In this document: one piece after another, positions 38,440 through 47,369 of the stretch
Position numbering within the stretch: the first letter of the stretch is position 1
Layout of the letters: each line of letters begins with the position of its first letter
NCBI GenBank assembly: GCA_050299175.1
Contig: JBNKVM010000001.1
Coordinates: 19,218 to 83,217 of the forward strand
Reading direction: 5' to 3'
DNA: 64,000 nt
From: JAPHTQ01 sp050299175
GTDB taxonomy: Bacteria > Pseudomonadota > Gammaproteobacteria > Thiohalomonadales > Thiohalomonadaceae
Notes under the pieces: generated by a model
The model's input: only the letters and a program-made list of their open reading frames with translations
What the model was told of the DNA's origin: nothing
The model's database searches: none
Made by a program: the position numbers and the translations under genes

Positions 38440-39190
38440 GCAAGCGCTTGACCAGGGAAAGATTCAGGCAAGTGGCACCGTCTGCGTCTCCCTCCAGGAC
38501 GGTAAAGGGCTGTTCCGGTTCACCCCAGTGATCGAGCACGATGGCAGCGCCACGGAAGTCCTCATCCCGGGTGTAACCATTGACTGCTACGATGGTCTTG
38601 AGTCCCGCCCCCTGAGAGGCGCGAATACCGTTGTGGGAATCCTCGAAAGCAATACATTCCGCCGGGGTCAGACCCATCTTCTCCATTGCATATATATAGA
38701 TGTCTGGCGCGGGCTTCTTCGCCGGGACCACATCTCCTGCGGCGATCACCTCGAACCACTCCATGGCATCGCGAGCCAGGGCGTTTTGCAGCAGGGCGGA
38801 GACATTCTCCGGCGTGGTGGTAGTGGCCACTGCCAGACGCATGCCCGCCTCGCGAGCTTCCAGTAGCAGGCGACGCACGCCCGGACGCAACGGAATCAGC
38901 CCCTCGCCCAGCATCTCGACATAGTGACGGGTCTTGGCCTTATGCAGCCCGGCGATAAATTCATCCAGGTCACCCGAATGCTGGAACCCGGTATTGAAAT
39001 TATCCAGGTAGTAGCGGATGCGCTCCTTGCCGCCGGTCACTGCCAGCAGTTTGCCGTAGAGCGCCTCGCTCCACTCCCAGTCCAACCCCGCCTCGGCAAA
39101 AGCACGGTTAAAGGCAACCCGATGACCATCCCGTTCGGTATCGGCCAGAGTGCCATCCACATCGAATAACAGTGCAGAAAGTGTTGTCAT
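38429..39190 (-). CDS. cbbY: HAD-family phosphatase, CbbY-like
   Basis: The protein has 253 residues from the ATG at 39190; an upstream extension to 39250 has no family character. The HAD motifs are LFDVDGTLADTERDG (catalytic Asp pair), the Thr in LAVATTTTPENV, Lys in VPAKKPAPD and EDSHNGIRAS. The phrase DGHRVAFNRAFAEAGLDW is close to CbbY, which removes the inhibitory xylulose-1,5-bisphosphate made by Rubisco. No Rubisco genes are in the window, so the autotrophic link is inference; a general sugar-phosphate phosphatase is possible. Confidence 0.85.
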   Translation of the reverse strand: MTTLSALLFDVDGTLADTERDGHRVAFNRAFAEAGLDWEWSEALYGKLLAVTGGKERIRYYLDNFNTGFQHSGDLDEFIAGLHKAKTRHYVEMLGEGLIPLRPGVRRLLLEAREAGMRLAVATTTTPENVSALLQNALARDAMEWFEVIAAGDVVPAKKPAPDIYIYAMEKMGLTPAECIAFEDSHNGIRASQGAGLKTIVAVNGYTRDEDFRGAAIVLDHWGEPEQPFTVLEGDADGATCLNLSLVKRLHGR

Positions 39191-39318
39191 TGTCCTGTAT
39201 CTGTCGCGTTCAGGGCGCTGTAGATTACCCGACAACGGCAGCGAATGCACCCGCCGAAGCAGCCCTAAAGTTGCGCCCCCCGGTTACATCTGGTATAGAT
39301 GCGCGCTTGATTTTTGTG

Positions 39319-39336
39319 GAACCCCTGAGGGGGTTC
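39319..39336. other. Perfect 7-bp hairpin in the cbbY/dksA divergent region
   Basis: GAACCCC-TGAG-GGGGTTC forms a perfect stem-loop about 95 bases upstream of dksA. No T-tract follows on either strand, so it is not a standard terminator. The remaining ~240 bases of the divergent region show no gene. Confidence 0.45.
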
Positions 39337-39430
39337 AGACGTGATTTGCCACAGGCGTCCCTGGAACGCGGATAGTCCGGTAACATCGAACCTCTATTGA
39401 AGTTACGCTTTGCGCAGGAGAACCAAGCGT

Positions 39431-40153
39431 ATGCCAGCAAAGAAAGCAGCTACACCCAAGAAGGCGGCCGCGAAGAAAGCGGTAAAAAAAGCCGTAGCGA
39501 AAAAAGCGGTTAAAAAAGCTGTCGCAAAGAAACCGACGGTAAAAAAGGCTGCGCCTAAGAAGGCTGCAGTCAACAAGACCGTCACCCCGAAGGCTCCGGC
39601 CAAGAAAGCACCCGTAAAGAAACCGGTGGCGAAGAAAGCCCCGGCAGCAAAAAAGAAATCTGTCCCTACTGCAAAGAAAGCCACTGTGAAATCAACCAGC
39701 CAAAAGAAAGCCCCTGCTAAAAAAGTCCGTACCGCCAACCTGGAAGGGGTCGGTCACGTTGAACCCTATGTGGAGAAAAAAGGCGAAGAGTATATGAGCG
39801 CACCGATGCGCGAGCACTTCCGCCAGATTCTGCTGCACTGGAAAAAGGAGTTGATGGAAGAGGTAGACCGTACCGTGCATCATATGCAGGATGAAGCGGC
39901 CAACTTCCCAGACCCCAACGACCGTGCCAGTCAGGAATCAGACTTCACCATGGAGCTACGCACCCGCGACCGCGAGCGTAAGCTGCTGAAGAAGATCAAT
40001 GAATCCCTCGACCTGCTGGAAGAGGGTGAATATGGCTACTGCGAAAGCTGCGGCGTCGAAATCGGCCTGCGCCGTCTGGAGGCCCGCCCCACAGCGACCC
40101 TCTGCATCGACTGTAAAACGCTCGACGAGATTCGGGAAAAGCAGCGCGGCTAA
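39431..40153 (+). CDS. dksA: DksA with a long histone-H1-like Lys/Ala N-terminal extension
   Basis: The protein has 240 residues from the ATG at 39431, with AGGAG ten bases upstream. The first ~100 residues are a low-complexity tail of PAKKA, VKKA and AVAKK repeats like histone H1 or AlgP tails. Residues ~105-240 match E. coli DksA nearly along its length: EPYVEKKGEEYM, the coiled-coil tip NFPDPNDRASQE with both Asp residues and Ala, and an intact four-Cys zinc finger (CESCG, CIDC). DksA binds RNA polymerase with ppGpp. The tail probably adds nucleic-acid binding (inference). A strong terminator follows. Confidence 0.95.
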   Translation: MPAKKAATPKKAAAKKAVKKAVAKKAVKKAVAKKPTVKKAAPKKAAVNKTVTPKAPAKKAPVKKPVAKKAPAAKKKSVPTAKKATVKSTSQKKAPAKKVRTANLEGVGHVEPYVEKKGEEYMSAPMREHFRQILLHWKKELMEEVDRTVHHMQDEAANFPDPNDRASQESDFTMELRTRDRERKLLKKINESLDLLEEGEYGYCESCGVEIGLRRLEARPTATLCIDCKTLDEIREKQRG

Positions 40154-40174
40154 GCTAGCCTGCCGAACAACAAG

Positions 40175-40199
40175 AAAGGGAGCCCAGGCTCCCTTTTTT
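40175..40199 (+). terminator. Rho-independent terminator of dksA
   Basis: AAAGGGAGC/GCTCCCTTT forms a strong stem with a tight loop, immediately followed by a run of T residues, 22 bases after the dksA stop. It also lies just beyond the end of the convergent DUF3579 gene. Confidence 0.9.
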
Positions 40200-40227
40200 G
40201 TTGTTCAGTCAGTACCTAATTGAACGG

Positions 40228-40536
40228 TCAACGCTCATCCGGTTTGCGCCGATCCTCCTGCACCTTGAGGTTATTCTCTTCGGCGAACCGCATAATATAG
40301 GAGTAAGCGTTCGGGTTCCGCTTTGCCAGCCCTTTTGATACCAGCAGACACTTGCGACCTTCGATCACGCAGGGCTTAACATCGTTCGAATAGTGCAACC
40401 GATGGTCGGCTTTGAACGTGCCCAGACTCGCCGAGATTCGTTCAATCCAGTCGCTGGGACGGAACCGTTGTCCGTCGTTCTTCACACTTTCAATTACCCA
40501 GCTTTCTTCATCTTCGGTTGCCATGCTCTTCACCAT
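40228..40536 (-). CDS. DUF3579-like protein
   Basis: The protein has 102 residues (90s if the second ATG at 40524 is used). Segments WVIESVKNDGQRFRPSDWIE, VKPCVIEGRKCLLVSKGL and RNPNAYSYIMRFAEENNLK fit the DUF3579 family of small soluble proteins of unknown function. It is single and convergent with dksA. Confidence 0.82.
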   Translation of the reverse strand: MVKSMATEDEESWVIESVKNDGQRFRPSDWIERISASLGTFKADHRLHYSNDVKPCVIEGRKCLLVSKGLAKRNPNAYSYIMRFAEENNLKVQEDRRKPDER

Positions 40537-40663
40537 CTTTGAGTATTGTTATCAGTAAAACACAGACTCCAGGCAATGTCCTGCAACATCACCCGCCTTT
40601 CATGCATCGCACCACTCTTTTATAGTGTGGGCCACTCATCCGCATGCAACCCACGAGGGCCCG

Positions 40664-41329
40664 ATGCAAACCTTAGACACTATCACCTCACGTCAGAGTT
40701 CCCGTGCCTTTCTTGCCAGGGAAGTCTCGCAGCATACCATTACGGAAATCTTAAATGCCGCACGCTGGGCGCCCTCTGGCGCCAATATGCAACCCTGGCG
40801 AGTTGCCGTCGTCAGAGGCCAAAGCAAACAGCGTATCGGCGATGCCATTCTGACCGCACGCAAAAATGGCCTGGAGAGTTCACCCGATTACCACTATTAC
40901 CCTGCCGAATGGTTCGAACCCTATGCACAGCGGCGCAAAACCACTGGCCTGGCACTCTACTCGGCACTCGGCATCGGCCGTGACGACAAACAGGCGCGTC
41001 TCGACGCCTGGGACAACAACTATCGCTTTTTCGGCGCGCCGGTCGGATTGGTGGTCTTCGTCGACTGCCGTCTCGGTAAAGGGAGTTGGCTCGATATCGG
41101 AATGTTCCTGCAGAACATCATGCTCGCTGCCCAGGATGCGGGACTTGCCACCTGTCCCCAGGCATCAATTGCCGAATATCCTGAAATAGTACGCGATATC
41201 CTCAGCATCGAAAACAACTGGGCACTCGTCTGTGGCATCGCCCTGGGTTATGCCGATCCCGATGCCGCGATCAATAACTACCGCACCACCCGGGAAACCG
41301 TAGAGAATTTCACCACCTGGCATGACTAA
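40664..41329 (+). CDS. Nitroreductase family protein
   Basis: The protein has 221 residues from the ATG at 40664, preceded by GAGGG. The FMN-binding start SRQSSRAFLAREVS, ARWAPSGANMQPWR, the central LGKGSWLDIGMFLQNIMLAA and AGLATCPQASIAEYP are typical of the family. It would reduce nitro compounds or quinones using NAD(P)H; the natural substrate is unknown. It overlaps gluQ by 8 bases. Confidence 0.92.
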   Translation: MQTLDTITSRQSSRAFLAREVSQHTITEILNAARWAPSGANMQPWRVAVVRGQSKQRIGDAILTARKNGLESSPDYHYYPAEWFEPYAQRRKTTGLALYSALGIGRDDKQARLDAWDNNYRFFGAPVGLVVFVDCRLGKGSWLDIGMFLQNIMLAAQDAGLATCPQASIAEYPEIVRDILSIENNWALVCGIALGYADPDAAINNYRTTRETVENFTTWHD

Positions 41330-42239
41330 CACCATATCGGGATACCGCGGCCGCTTCGCTCCCTCTCCCACCGGGCCATTACACTTCGGCTCGCTGGTGG
41401 CGGCAGTGGGCAGTTATCTTGAAGCCCGCAGTCACCAGGGCAAATGGCTGGTACGCATTGAAGACCTCGACCCACCACGAGAGGTCCCCGGCGCGGACAA
41501 ACTGATCCTCAATACCCTGGAGCGCTATGGCTTCGAATGGGATGGCGAAGTGGTCTATCAGAGCCAGCGTCACGATCTCTATCTCGACGCCCTCGACACA
41601 CTGCAACGAATGGGACTGCTCTATCGCTGCGGCTGTTCGCGTAAAGAGATCGCGGAACAGGGCCAACAACGGAGCTTGCCTGTCGGAGTCTATCCTGGCA
41701 CCTGCCGCGCCCGGCAGGCAAACATTCACCAACAATACGCCCTGCGTCTGCTGACCGATGGCCAACAGGTTGAATTCGAGGATGCGATTCAGGGCGTGCA
41801 AAAACAGGACCTCGAGAACGAGGTAGGCGACTTCGTCCTACGCCGCGCCGATGGCCTGTTTGCCTACCAATTGGCGGTGGTGGTGGACGATGCCCTGCAG
41901 CAAATTACCGAGGTGGTGCGTGGCAGCGATCTGCTCGACTCCACCCCCAGACAAATCCTTTTACAACGTTACCTAGGCTACCCCACTCCAGCCTATCGGC
42001 ACTTGCCGATCGCGGTGAATAACGAAGGACTCAAATTGAGCAAACAGACCTATGCGCCGGCGCTGGAAACGGATAATTCCCTGCCCGTGCTGTGGCAGGC
42101 GCTCGAATTTCTTGGCCAGCAACCCCCACAGGAACTGCTGGAGGGTGAACTGGCAAGCTTCTGGCGCTGGGCACGCGATCATTGGCAAGGCGAAGCGGTT
42201 CCCCGTAAACTGGCGCTCCACTGGCACTCCACAGCATGA
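41322..42239 (+). CDS. gluQ: Glutamyl-Q tRNA(Asp) synthetase
   Basis: The protein has 305 residues, the usual length for GluQRS (YadB). It has the HIGH-like PSPTGPLHFGS, the zinc-site residues CGCSRKE and YPGTC, and the KMSKS-like KLSKQ near 230, and it lacks the anticodon-binding half of GluRS. It attaches glutamate to queuosine in tRNA-Asp, so it depends functionally on the queuosine pathway in which queF at 28229 takes part. dksA-gluQ is a common gammaproteobacterial pair, here separated by DUF3579 and a nitroreductase. Confidence 0.95.
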   Translation: MTNTISGYRGRFAPSPTGPLHFGSLVAAVGSYLEARSHQGKWLVRIEDLDPPREVPGADKLILNTLERYGFEWDGEVVYQSQRHDLYLDALDTLQRMGLLYRCGCSRKEIAEQGQQRSLPVGVYPGTCRARQANIHQQYALRLLTDGQQVEFEDAIQGVQKQDLENEVGDFVLRRADGLFAYQLAVVVDDALQQITEVVRGSDLLDSTPRQILLQRYLGYPTPAYRHLPIAVNNEGLKLSKQTYAPALETDNSLPVLWQALEFLGQQPPQELLEGELASFWRWARDHWQGEAVPRKLALHWHSTA

Positions 42240-42246
42240 CAAAACC

Positions 42247-42687
42247 ATGAACGACAACAGCACCCCTTTCCTCGACCACTATCGCGGCTATTTCCGCAAC
42301 CTGCTCAAATGGGAAGATCTTGATGCCTTCTGGCAGGTGCTCCGTAGTGACGATGCGAAATCCTGGTATGTCTATGCGGTAGGCGAAACACCGCCCGAAC
42401 AGACCGTTAGCCGTGATCAACTACTCCATTTCATCGAGCAGATCGACGAGTTGCTGCACAAGGAGCACCACGAGGACTACTGCGGTATCGTTTATGTCGA
42501 CGATGTGAATGACCCTGGCTTCATCAAAATCTACGACCCGCACAATCTTGGCAGTGTCTGTGGCCCGGGCTTCGGCCCACCGCCTTTCCCCGGCTGGATC
42601 CTCTCCCTACTGCCACCCACCGACCTCAATATCGCCTTTCCACCGCCCGGCAATCGCCGCCGCTGGTGGCAACGAATCTTCGGCTGA
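42247..42687 (+). CDS. Conserved hypothetical protein (146 aa)
   Basis: The protein begins MNDNSTPFLDHYRGYF, 7 bases after gluQ. It is acidic and soluble, with a WYVYAVGETPPEQTVSRDQL region, an acidic His/Glu cluster (KEHHEDYCGIVYVDD) and a Pro/Gly-rich end (CGPGFGPPPFPGWILSLLPP). No named domain is recognised. Position suggests co-transcription with gluQ and separation from the downstream CbrAB-like genes by the palindrome at 42691. Confidence 0.83.
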   Translation: MNDNSTPFLDHYRGYFRNLLKWEDLDAFWQVLRSDDAKSWYVYAVGETPPEQTVSRDQLLHFIEQIDELLHKEHHEDYCGIVYVDDVNDPGFIKIYDPHNLGSVCGPGFGPPPFPGWILSLLPPTDLNIAFPPPGNRRRWWQRIFG

Positions 42688-42690
42688 TAT

Positions 42691-42707
42691 TGTTACGAAT
42701 CGTAACA
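42691..42707. promoter_or_regulatory. Perfect 17-bp palindrome (TGTTACGAATCGTAACA), putative operator
   Basis: The 17 bases read as an exact inverted repeat around a single central A: TGTTACGA-A-TCGTAACA. It lies between the stop of the 146-residue gene and the start of the CbrX-like gene, about 18 bases before that start. The GTTAC-N5-GTAAC core recurs twice upstream of the sigma-54 promoter at 55059. It is a strong candidate binding site for the NtrC-family regulator encoded in this operon. Confidence 0.75.
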
Positions 42708-42724
42708 GATGATAGGCTTCGCCG

Positions 42725-42925
42725 ATGCCGCGAAGCAAAGAACACGAACAGCATCTGGACCGGGTCATCCTGCTGTTTATTCTGGCCCTGTTCCTGCTCC
42801 TCTCCCCCATCATTGAGTGGTGGGCAGCGGACGACAGCGTCTGGTACGCCCCCTACCTGATCTGGGCCGGGCTGATCTTCCTCACCCATCGCCTGCAGCG
42901 GTATTTGAAGCGCCATGAGCTTTGA
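42725..42925 (+). CDS. CbrX-like small membrane protein
   Basis: The protein has 66 residues and two membrane helices (ILLFILALFLLLSPIIEWW and WYAPYLIWAGLIFLTHRL). Its 3' end overlaps the sensor kinase gene by 11 bases, so translation is probably coupled. In Pseudomonas a small ORF (cbrX) precedes and overlaps cbrA in the same manner; the match here is by position and size. The function is unknown, possibly partner of the transporter-like sensor. Confidence 0.83.
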   Translation: MPRSKEHEQHLDRVILLFILALFLLLSPIIEWWAADDSVWYAPYLIWAGLIFLTHRLQRYLKRHEL

Positions 42926-45878
42926 ACTGTGGCAACTCTTCCTTGCGGGCGTCAGCTATCTACTGCTGCTGTTCCTGATCGCCTTCGCCGCCGAGCGGGG
43001 CTGGATACCGCAAAAGATCATTCGCCACCCGCTGACCTACACCCTTTCCCTCGGGGTCTATGCCACCTCATGGAGTTTTTACGGCAGCGTCGGTTTCGCC
43101 CAGAATCAGGGCTATAATTTCCTCACCATCTATCTCGGCGTGACCCTCGCCTTCATGCTGGCGCCGGTGCTGCTGCAACCACTGATGCGCCTGACTAGAG
43201 AGTTCCAACTCTCCTCCCTGGCTGACCTGTTTGCCTTCCGCTACCAGAGTCAGTTGGCCGGAGTGCTGGTCACCCTGTTCATGCTCACCGGGACCCTGCC
43301 CTATATCGCCCTACAGGTGCGGGCGGTGACCGAGTCGCTACAGGTCCTGACCCGAGAATCGACCCCGGGCCTGATCGCCCTCGGCTTCTGCGTCACCGTC
43401 ACCCTCTTTGCCATCCTCTTCGGCGCCCGCCATATCTCGGCACGGGAAAAACACGAGGGATTGGTGGCGGCCATCGCCTTCGAATCATTGATAAAACTGC
43501 TGGCATTACTAGCCGTCGGACTGTTTGCGGTATTCGGCATATTCCACGGTTTCGGCGGCATGGAGCGCTGGCTGTCCGACCATCCTGAGGCACTGCAGGC
43601 GCTTTATCGCCCGGTGCGGGAAGGAAGTTGGGCTTCGCTACTGCTGCTCGCTTTCGCCGCGGCCTTCCTCCTTCCACGCCAGTTCCACATGGCCTTTACC
43701 GAAAACTTCGATCCGGCCGCACTGCGCACCGCCAGCTGGGCCTTCCCCCTATTCCTGTTGTTGTTGAATCTGGCGATCCCGCCGATCCTCTGGGCGGGCA
43801 ACGAACTGGAGATAGCCACCTCCCCCGATTTCTACGTACTGGGGATCACCGTGCACCACGATGCGGTGCTGCTGCCGATGTTCACCTTCATCGGCGGTAT
43901 CTCTGCTGCCAGTGCGATGATCATCGTCACCACCCTGGCGTTGGCGGCGATGTGTATGAACCATCTGGTGCTGCCCGCCAGCTTCCCGCCGCGACTCTCG
44001 CCGGAGACCAACATCTACCGCTGGCTGCTGTGGGGACGGCGGGTACTGATCGCTCTGATCATCCTCGCCGGTTACGGCTTCTACCTGCTGCTGGAACACA
44101 ATCAGGGACTGGTGCAGTTAGGCCTTATATCCTTTGTCGCCGTGGCCCAGTTCCTGCCGGGGATCATCGGCCTGCTCTACTGGCGTCGCGCCACCCGCGC
44201 CGGGTTTATCGCCGGGCTACTTGGCGGCGGCACGGTCTGGGCCGTCAGCCTGCTGCTGCCGCTGCTGGAACACTCAGGTCTGATCAGTGTCGGCATCCGG
44301 CCGAATATCGGCATGTATACCGATGACCCGTGGAGCAGTAGCACTCTCTGGTCGCTATCGATCAACTTCGCCCTCTTCGTCAGCTTCTCCCTGCTGACTC
44401 GCCCCGGGCGCAAGGAGTTGGAGATCGCCAACGCCTGCTGCAAGGAAAGTCTGGCGCCACCCAGCGGTCGGCCCGTCGCCACCTCTATCCAGCAGATCGA
44501 GGAACAACTGGCGATGGTGACCGGCGATGAGATGGCACGTCATGAAGTGGATCGCGCCCTTACCGACCTGGGCCTGCTGCACACCGAACTGCGTGGTTCC
44601 GATTTGGGCCGTATTCGCGAGCGGATTGAACGCAACCTCTCCGGTCTGGTCGGTCCGCTGCTGGCACGGATGATCGTCGATGAACGTCTGGAACTGGATC
44701 ACAGCGCACGCAGCGCGCTCTCCGACACGGTGCAATTCATCGAGCACCGTCTGGAAGAGTCACGCACCCAGTTACGCGGTCTGGCTGCGGAACTGGACCA
44801 TCTGCGTCGCTACCATCGTCAGGTGTTACAGGACCTGCCACTGGGAGTCTGCTCGGTGGGACCGGAACTGAGCGTCATCAGTTGGAACAGCGCAATGGCA
44901 GAGATCTCCGGCCTGCTACCGGAGCAGGTGATGGGACACCCGCTGGCATCGCTGCCCTCTCCCTGGTCAGGACTGCTGGCTGGCTTCCTCAGCACCGACG
45001 AACACCAACTGCGCAAGGTCAAACTGCAATTGAATCAGGAGACCCGGGTACTGAACCTGCATAAGGCGGCCATCGACGATCCACTTAGCGTGCAGCACGG
45101 CAGTGGCAGCGGCACGGTTATCCTGGTGGAAGACCTGAGTGAACTGCACACCCTGGAGGCAGAACTGACCCATAGCGAACGACTCGCCTCCATCGGTCGT
45201 CTGGCTGCGGGCGTGGCACACGAGATCGGCAACCCGGTCACCGGCATCGCCTGTCTGGCACAGGACATGATGCAGGAGAACGATGACCCCGTTTTCACCC
45301 GCGAAGGATTGGAACAGGTACTGGAGCAGACCCGGCGAATCACCAACATCGTGCAATCGTTGGTAACTTTCAGCCATGTCGGCGCGACCAAGGACTATCA
45401 ACCCGCGCCTGTGGATATCTGTAACTGCATTGATGAGGCAGTGCGTCTGGTACGCCTCAGCCATGCAGGTAAACAACTGAACTACCGCATCGACTGCAGC
45501 GAAGGACTCTGTGTCGCTGGCGATCGCCAGCGCATCATTCAGGTCTTCGTCAATCTATTGAGCAATGCCTGCGATGCCTCCATGCCAGGCGATTCCATCG
45601 AAATCAGCGCATGGGAAGAAGGCGAGAACGCACGTATCGAAGTCAGCGATGCCGGCCATGGCATTCCCGAAGAGTATCGGGAAAAGGTCTTTGAACCGTT
45701 CTTCACTACCAAGGATCCGGGCCAGGGTACTGGCCTGGGCCTGCCGATGGTCTACAGCATCATCCAGGAACACTCTGGCAGCATCGGTTTTAGCAGCGAC
45801 AGCGTTCAGGGGACACGCTTCATCCTGCGCCTGCCGCTGTGTAACGAATTCCGCAACCGTAAGGAAAAACTCGGCTAA
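42915..45878 (+). CDS. cbrA: Sodium/solute-symporter-domain sensor histidine kinase, CbrA-like
   Basis: The protein has 987 residues, close to Pseudomonas CbrA (about 983). Residues 1-~500 are an SLC5-type transporter domain with about 13 hydrophobic segments, followed by a STAC-like linker (EEQLAMVTGDEMARHEVDRAL), a coiled coil, a PAS domain (~635-740), the HisKA H-box GVAHEIGNP with His769, and an HATPase domain with N-box LLSNACDAS, DAGHGIP and GTGLGLPMV. It would couple transport or sensing of a substrate to phosphorylation of the downstream regulator. The CrbS/MxtR group, which controls acetate genes, is the alternative, but the NtrC-type partner favours CbrA. Confidence 0.92.
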   Translation: MSFELWQLFLAGVSYLLLLFLIAFAAERGWIPQKIIRHPLTYTLSLGVYATSWSFYGSVGFAQNQGYNFLTIYLGVTLAFMLAPVLLQPLMRLTREFQLSSLADLFAFRYQSQLAGVLVTLFMLTGTLPYIALQVRAVTESLQVLTRESTPGLIALGFCVTVTLFAILFGARHISAREKHEGLVAAIAFESLIKLLALLAVGLFAVFGIFHGFGGMERWLSDHPEALQALYRPVREGSWASLLLLAFAAAFLLPRQFHMAFTENFDPAALRTASWAFPLFLLLLNLAIPPILWAGNELEIATSPDFYVLGITVHHDAVLLPMFTFIGGISAASAMIIVTTLALAAMCMNHLVLPASFPPRLSPETNIYRWLLWGRRVLIALIILAGYGFYLLLEHNQGLVQLGLISFVAVAQFLPGIIGLLYWRRATRAGFIAGLLGGGTVWAVSLLLPLLEHSGLISVGIRPNIGMYTDDPWSSSTLWSLSINFALFVSFSLLTRPGRKELEIANACCKESLAPPSGRPVATSIQQIEEQLAMVTGDEMARHEVDRALTDLGLLHTELRGSDLGRIRERIERNLSGLVGPLLARMIVDERLELDHSARSALSDTVQFIEHRLEESRTQLRGLAAELDHLRRYHRQVLQDLPLGVCSVGPELSVISWNSAMAEISGLLPEQVMGHPLASLPSPWSGLLAGFLSTDEHQLRKVKLQLNQETRVLNLHKAAIDDPLSVQHGSGSGTVILVEDLSELHTLEAELTHSERLASIGRLAAGVAHEIGNPVTGIACLAQDMMQENDDPVFTREGLEQVLEQTRRITNIVQSLVTFSHVGATKDYQPAPVDICNCIDEAVRLVRLSHAGKQLNYRIDCSEGLCVAGDRQRIIQVFVNLLSNACDASMPGDSIEISAWEEGENARIEVSDAGHGIPEEYREKVFEPFFTTKDPGQGTGLGLPMVYSIIQEHSGSIGFSSDSVQGTRFILRLPLCNEFRNRKEKLG

Positions 45879-47206
45879 TGCATCAAATACTGCTCATCGA
45901 GGACGAAGCGGTAATCCGCAACTCACTCAAGCGTCTGCTGGAACGCAACGGGTACAGTGTTTCGATGGCTGGGGCCGTGCCCGAGGCCGAGGAGCAGTAC
46001 AGCCTTAACGATTTCGATCTGATCATCGCCGACCTGCGTCTACCCGGACCTCCAGGCACCGAGGTGCTTAATCTGGTGCATGAGGTCCCGGTGGTAATCA
46101 TGACCAGCTATGCCAGTGTCAGCTCTGCGGTAGAAGCGATGAAACTCGGTGCAGTGGATTACATTGCCAAACCGTTCGACCACGACGAACTATTGCTGAC
46201 CCTGGAACGGGTATTGAAACAGCGCAGCCTGGAACGACAAAACGAGGCCCTGAAAAGCGACCTGTCGCGTAACTACCCGGTCACTGGAATGATCGGCAGC
46301 AGCCCGGCCATGCACGAAATCTTCGAACGCATCCAGCGGGTCGCACCGACCGATGCCACCGTGCTGGTACTCGGTGAGTCGGGTACCGGCAAGGAACTGG
46401 TCGCGCGAGCGGTACACGAACAAAGTCCGCGGCAAGGACAACCGCTAATCACGGTTAACTGCGCCGCGATCCCGGACAACCTGCTCGAATCGGAACTGTT
46501 CGGTCATGAAAAAGGCGCCTTTACCGGCGCGGTAGAGACCCACCGTGGTCTGGTCGAAGCCGCCCACGGTGGCACCCTGTTCCTCGACGAGATCGGTGAA
46601 CTCCCCGCCGATGCCCAGGCGCGCCTGCTGAGGGTACTGCAGGAAGGCGAAATCCGTCGCATCGGATCCACCCAGTCGCGCCGTGTCGACGTGCGTCTGA
46701 TCGCCGCCACCAATCGCGATCTGAAACAGGAAGTGGAGCGCGGCAATTTTCGTAGCGATCTCTACTTCCGCCTGCATGTGATGGAAATACTCCTCCCCCC
46801 CTTGCGCGATCGAGGTAGCGACATCCGTGAACTGGCAGAGCATCTGCTCGCTCGCACCTGCACAAAACTCAATCGGCCACCAATTCATTTCAGTGAAGAG
46901 GCCATGGATGCCCTGTTCCACTACCACTGGCCCGGTAATGTGCGTGAGCTGGAGAACGTGATCGAGCGAGCGGTGATTCTGGCGGACAACGAGGAGATCC
47001 CGGCCAGTACCCTGGGTCTCCATCCACAGCAGAACCAAGTACCAGCAGATATGTCTGAAAACAAACTGTCACTGGACGAATATTTCATCCGTTTTGTCCG
47101 CGAAAACGAACAAAAAATGACCGAAACCGAACTGGCAAAACAACTCGGCGTCAGCCGTAAAACTCTTTGGGAGCGCCGCCATCGCCTCGGCGTCCCCCGG
47201 AAGTAG
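45878..47206 (+). CDS. cbrB: Sigma-54-dependent NtrC-family response regulator, CbrB-like
   Basis: The protein has 442 residues. A receiver domain carries Asp52 (LIIADLRLPG) and Lys in DYIAKPFDHDE. The AAA+ domain has Walker A GESGTGKE, the sigma-54 contact loop GAFTGA at 213-218 and Walker B GTLFLDEIGEL. The C-terminal Fis-type helix-turn-helix is ELAKQLGVSRKTLWERRHRL, and its ending is very like CbrB. It shares one base with the end of the sensor gene. Predicted targets are the GTTAC-N5-GTAAC palindromes at 42691 and 54969-55006, the latter upstream of a sigma-54 promoter. Confidence 0.93.
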   Translation: MHQILLIEDEAVIRNSLKRLLERNGYSVSMAGAVPEAEEQYSLNDFDLIIADLRLPGPPGTEVLNLVHEVPVVIMTSYASVSSAVEAMKLGAVDYIAKPFDHDELLLTLERVLKQRSLERQNEALKSDLSRNYPVTGMIGSSPAMHEIFERIQRVAPTDATVLVLGESGTGKELVARAVHEQSPRQGQPLITVNCAAIPDNLLESELFGHEKGAFTGAVETHRGLVEAAHGGTLFLDEIGELPADAQARLLRVLQEGEIRRIGSTQSRRVDVRLIAATNRDLKQEVERGNFRSDLYFRLHVMEILLPPLRDRGSDIRELAEHLLARTCTKLNRPPIHFSEEAMDALFHYHWPGNVRELENVIERAVILADNEEIPASTLGLHPQQNQVPADMSENKLSLDEYFIRFVRENEQKMTETELAKQLGVSRKTLWERRHRLGVPRK

Positions 47207-47369
47207 TAACAATACTCCAGACACAAGAGACCAAAGTTTTCCTTACCGATCTTCGCCTTGACGGCGCTCGCTAATTCTGAGATAGGTTCTAGTATTAGCT
47301 AGTGAAGTCAGATACTTGTGCACGTATTTTGCCTTGCACAATATGCCAAAGGTAGAGATAGAGAGAGGG

